Assembly (NCBI RefSeq): GCF_030812295.1
Contig: NZ_JAUSSK010000002.1
Location: 581,001-645,000, forward strand
DNA: 64,000 nucleotides
Direction: 5' to 3'
Source of the DNA: Luteibacter jiangsuensis
GTDB taxonomy: Bacteria > Pseudomonadota > Gammaproteobacteria > Xanthomonadales > Rhodanobacteraceae
Shown here: positions 62,254 through 64,000 of the stretch, piece after piece
Position numbering within the stretch: position 1 is the stretch's first letter
How the letters are laid out: each line of letters begins with the position of its first letter
The notes under the pieces: model-generated
The model's input: only the letters and a program-made list of their open reading frames with translations
What the model was told of the DNA's origin: nothing
The model's database searches: none
Program-made: the position numbers and the translations under genes

Positions 62254-63372
62254 TCAGGGTGCGGCGTACAGCGCGCCCAGCAGGCGCGGTCCCCGCGCGC
62301 CGGTCACGGCCGGAAGGTTGCCTGGCTCGCCACGCACGCGCCGATACGCCAGCCATGCGAACGCCATCGCTTCCATGACATCGGGATCGATACCGAACGC
62401 CGAACTCGCCAGCAAGGGCCGCCCTTCCAGCCGCGCACCGATGGCGTGCATCAATGCGGTGTTATGCACGCCGCCGCCACAGGCCACCACGTCCACCGCG
62501 TCGGCAGCGTGGCGTTCGATCGCCTCCGCCACCGATACCGCGCTGAGCGCAAGCAGGGTGGCCTGAACGTCTTCCGGCGACAACTCGGCGACGCGCGGGT
62601 GCGCGTCCAGCCAGGCCAGATGGAAGTGTTCGCGCCCCGTGCTCTTGGGCGGCGGCAGGGTGAAATAGGCGTCGTCGAGAAGTTCGGCGAGCAACGATTC
62701 GTCGACCTGTCCCGACGCGGCGAAGAGGCCGCCACGGTCGAAGGGTTCGCCGCGATGGCGCAGGCACCATGCATCCATCAGTCCGTTGGCGGGGCCTGTA
62801 TCGAACCCTGTGACGTCGCCTGTCGCGCCAAGGCGGGTGACGTTGGCGATGCCGCCGAGGTTGAGCACCACGCGCACGCCACGCTCGGGACGCAACACGG
62901 TGGCGTGGAACGCGGGAACCAGGGGGGCGCCCTGTCCTCCGGCGGCCACGTCGGCGCGGCGGAAATCGGCCACGGTGTCGATGCCGGTGCGTTCGGCGAT
63001 CACCGAGGGATCGCCGATCTGCAAGGTGAAGGGGTGGTCACCGCCGGGGCGGTGACGGATCGTCTGCCCATGGGAACCGATCGCGCGCACATCGCCGGCC
63101 GCGACACCCGCCACGCCGATGACGGCTTGCGCGGCCTCCGCGAAGGCATGGCCCACGGCGACATCGAGTTGCCCGTAGGCATCCAGGTCGAGGCGGAGTT
63201 CATCCTGCGCCACGGCAAGGATGCGCGTGCGCAGGGCGTCGTTCCAGGGGTGGGTCAAGCCAGCGAGAAGGCCGGGACGGCCTTCCGTGAAGCGGACCAG
63301 CACGGCATCGATGCCGTCCGCGCTGGTTCCCGAGATGAGCCCGAGATAGAGACCATCCATGGTGGGTGCCAT
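62254..63372 (-). CDS. anmK: anhydro-N-acetylmuramic acid kinase
   Basis: 372 residues. GLISGTSADGIDAVLVRF (ATP loop), AIGSHGQTIRHRPGG, LNLGGIANVTRLG, GFDTGPANGLMDAWCL and VACGGGVHNTALM are the AnmK signatures. It phosphorylates and opens anhydroMurNAc taken in via AmpG. The ATG at 63372 is 3 nt after the peptidase stop (TGA TCC ATG), so the two are coupled. Confidence 0.94.
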   Translation of the reverse strand: MAPTMDGLYLGLISGTSADGIDAVLVRFTEGRPGLLAGLTHPWNDALRTRILAVAQDELRLDLDAYGQLDVAVGHAFAEAAQAVIGVAGVAAGDVRAIGSHGQTIRHRPGGDHPFTLQIGDPSVIAERTGIDTVADFRRADVAAGGQGAPLVPAFHATVLRPERGVRVVLNLGGIANVTRLGATGDVTGFDTGPANGLMDAWCLRHRGEPFDRGGLFAASGQVDESLLAELLDDAYFTLPPPKSTGREHFHLAWLDAHPRVAELSPEDVQATLLALSAVSVAEAIERHAADAVDVVACGGGVHNTALMHAIGARLEGRPLLASSAFGIDPDVMEAMAFAWLAYRRVRGEPGNLPAVTGARGPRLLGALYAAP

Positions 63373-63375
63373 GGA

Positions 63376-64000
63376 TCAGTCTGCGCTGTGCTGGCCGGCG
63401 TCGTTGCGCGCGAGCTTGATATTGTTGTCCACCTGGTTGAGGCGGGCCAGTTGCGGGCCGACCACTTCCTTCTTGAACTTCGCCAGCTGAGCCGCCGGCA
63501 GCGGTTCCGGCTTCGGCAGCGTGACCGTCTGCGGATCGCGCTGCATGTTGTTGACGCGGAATTCGTAATGCAGGTGCGGACCGGTGGCCAGGCCGGTCAT
63601 GCCGACGTAGCCGATGGTGCTGCCCTGGCTCACGCGCTGGCCGACACGCAGGTTCGCGAAGCGTGACATGTGGCCGTAGGCGGTGCTGATGGTGGCGTTG
63701 TGCTGGATAACGACGAAGTTGCCGTAGCCATTCATCCAGCCGCGGAACTTCACGACGCCATCGCCTGCCGCGTGGATGGGCGTACCCGAGGGCGCCGCGT
63801 AATCCACGCCCTTGTGCGCGCGCATCTTGCCGAGGATCGGATGCATGCGCCCGGCGCTGAATTGCGAGGAGATGCGGGTGAAGTCGACGGGGATGCGCAG
63901 GAAGGAGCCCGTGAGCGGACGACCTTCCTCGCTGAAGTAGCTGACCTTGCCGTCGCTGTTCTTGAAGCGGTAGGCGGTGTAGCGCTTGCCCTGGTTCACG
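63376..64000 (-). CDS. M23-family murein peptidase (5' end outside window)
   Basis: The last ~207 residues are visible. The LytM/M23 zinc site is complete: His and Asp in MRAHKGVDYAAPSGTP, His in YGHMSRF, and HLHYEF after LATGPHLH. The lead-in RIPVDFTRISSQFSAGRMHPILG is of the OapA/MepM type. The C-terminus ends in a helical tail. It cuts peptidoglycan cross-links and precedes anmK, fitting a murein remodelling and recycling cluster. Confidence 0.9.
   Translation of the reverse strand, partial: VNQGKRYTAYRFKNSDGKVSYFSEEGRPLTGSFLRIPVDFTRISSQFSAGRMHPILGKMRAHKGVDYAAPSGTPIHAAGDGVVKFRGWMNGYGNFVVIQHNATISTAYGHMSRFANLRVGQRVSQGSTIGYVGMTGLATGPHLHYEFRVNNMQRDPQTVTLPKPEPLPAAQLAKFKKEVVGPQLARLNQVDNNIKLARNDAGQHSAD

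Overview
The window reads as a chromosomal segment of a high-GC gammaproteobacterium of the order Xanthomonadales, most likely family Rhodanobacteraceae (Luteibacter or Dyella type). The evidence is the gene order coaBC-dut-long algC next to radC, pyrE next to xth, the ntrBC pair, the many TonB-dependent receptors, and short GTGGGAGCCGAC-type interspersed repeats. No rRNA, tRNA, CRISPR array or complete insertion sequence was found.

Region 1 (1-15.8 kb) is accessory metabolism and regulation. Small enzymes (esterase, SDR, amidase, YciI-like) sit beside their TetR or LysR regulators, several with clear inverted-repeat operators. Two TonB-dependent receptor genes lie in tandem. The upstream one is broken by an in-frame amber codon, and the pair is preceded by a 25-residue leader-like peptide with four consecutive Cys codons and hairpins. 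A lipocalin-like gene faces a LysR regulator.

Region 2 (15.9-31.8 kb) is the variable part. It starts with a 1543-residue RHS protein ending in a small toxin-like domain, followed by a DUF4279 immunity-like gene and a stray RHS fragment. Next is a minus-strand operon for a ubiquitin-like protein (multi-ubiquitin family), an E1-like ThiF/DUF6791 enzyme and a DUF6527 protein. It diverges from a plus-strand operon for a sigma-70-like protein, an unknown 141-residue protein and an ImmA/IrrE metallopeptidase. Then come a DUF2971 protein, a 1018-residue metallophosphoesterase-NTPase fusion, a CCCGT tandem repeat, and a minus-strand operon headed by a proteasome-beta-like N-terminal-threonine hydrolase. 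This looks like a conflict/defence island inserted just before ntrBC. It holds the best candidates for an undescribed system.

Region 3 (31.9-46 kb) returns to ordinary chromosome: ntrB-ntrC, a PAS-GGDEF-EAL protein, a FadI-like thiolase, a TonB-like protein, a phospholipase D lipoprotein, yceI, sixA, an orphan ParA ATPase and several lineage-specific unknowns.

Region 4 (46-64 kb) is core metabolism: divergent speE/speA (polyamines), argS with a SPOR protein, radC, coaBC-dut-algC, pyrE, xth, and a murein recycling/remodelling group (ampG, anmK, M23 peptidase). Between argS and radC is a probable small RNA of about 100 nt with a C-rich loop and a strong terminator, resembling the Xanthomonas sX13 type.
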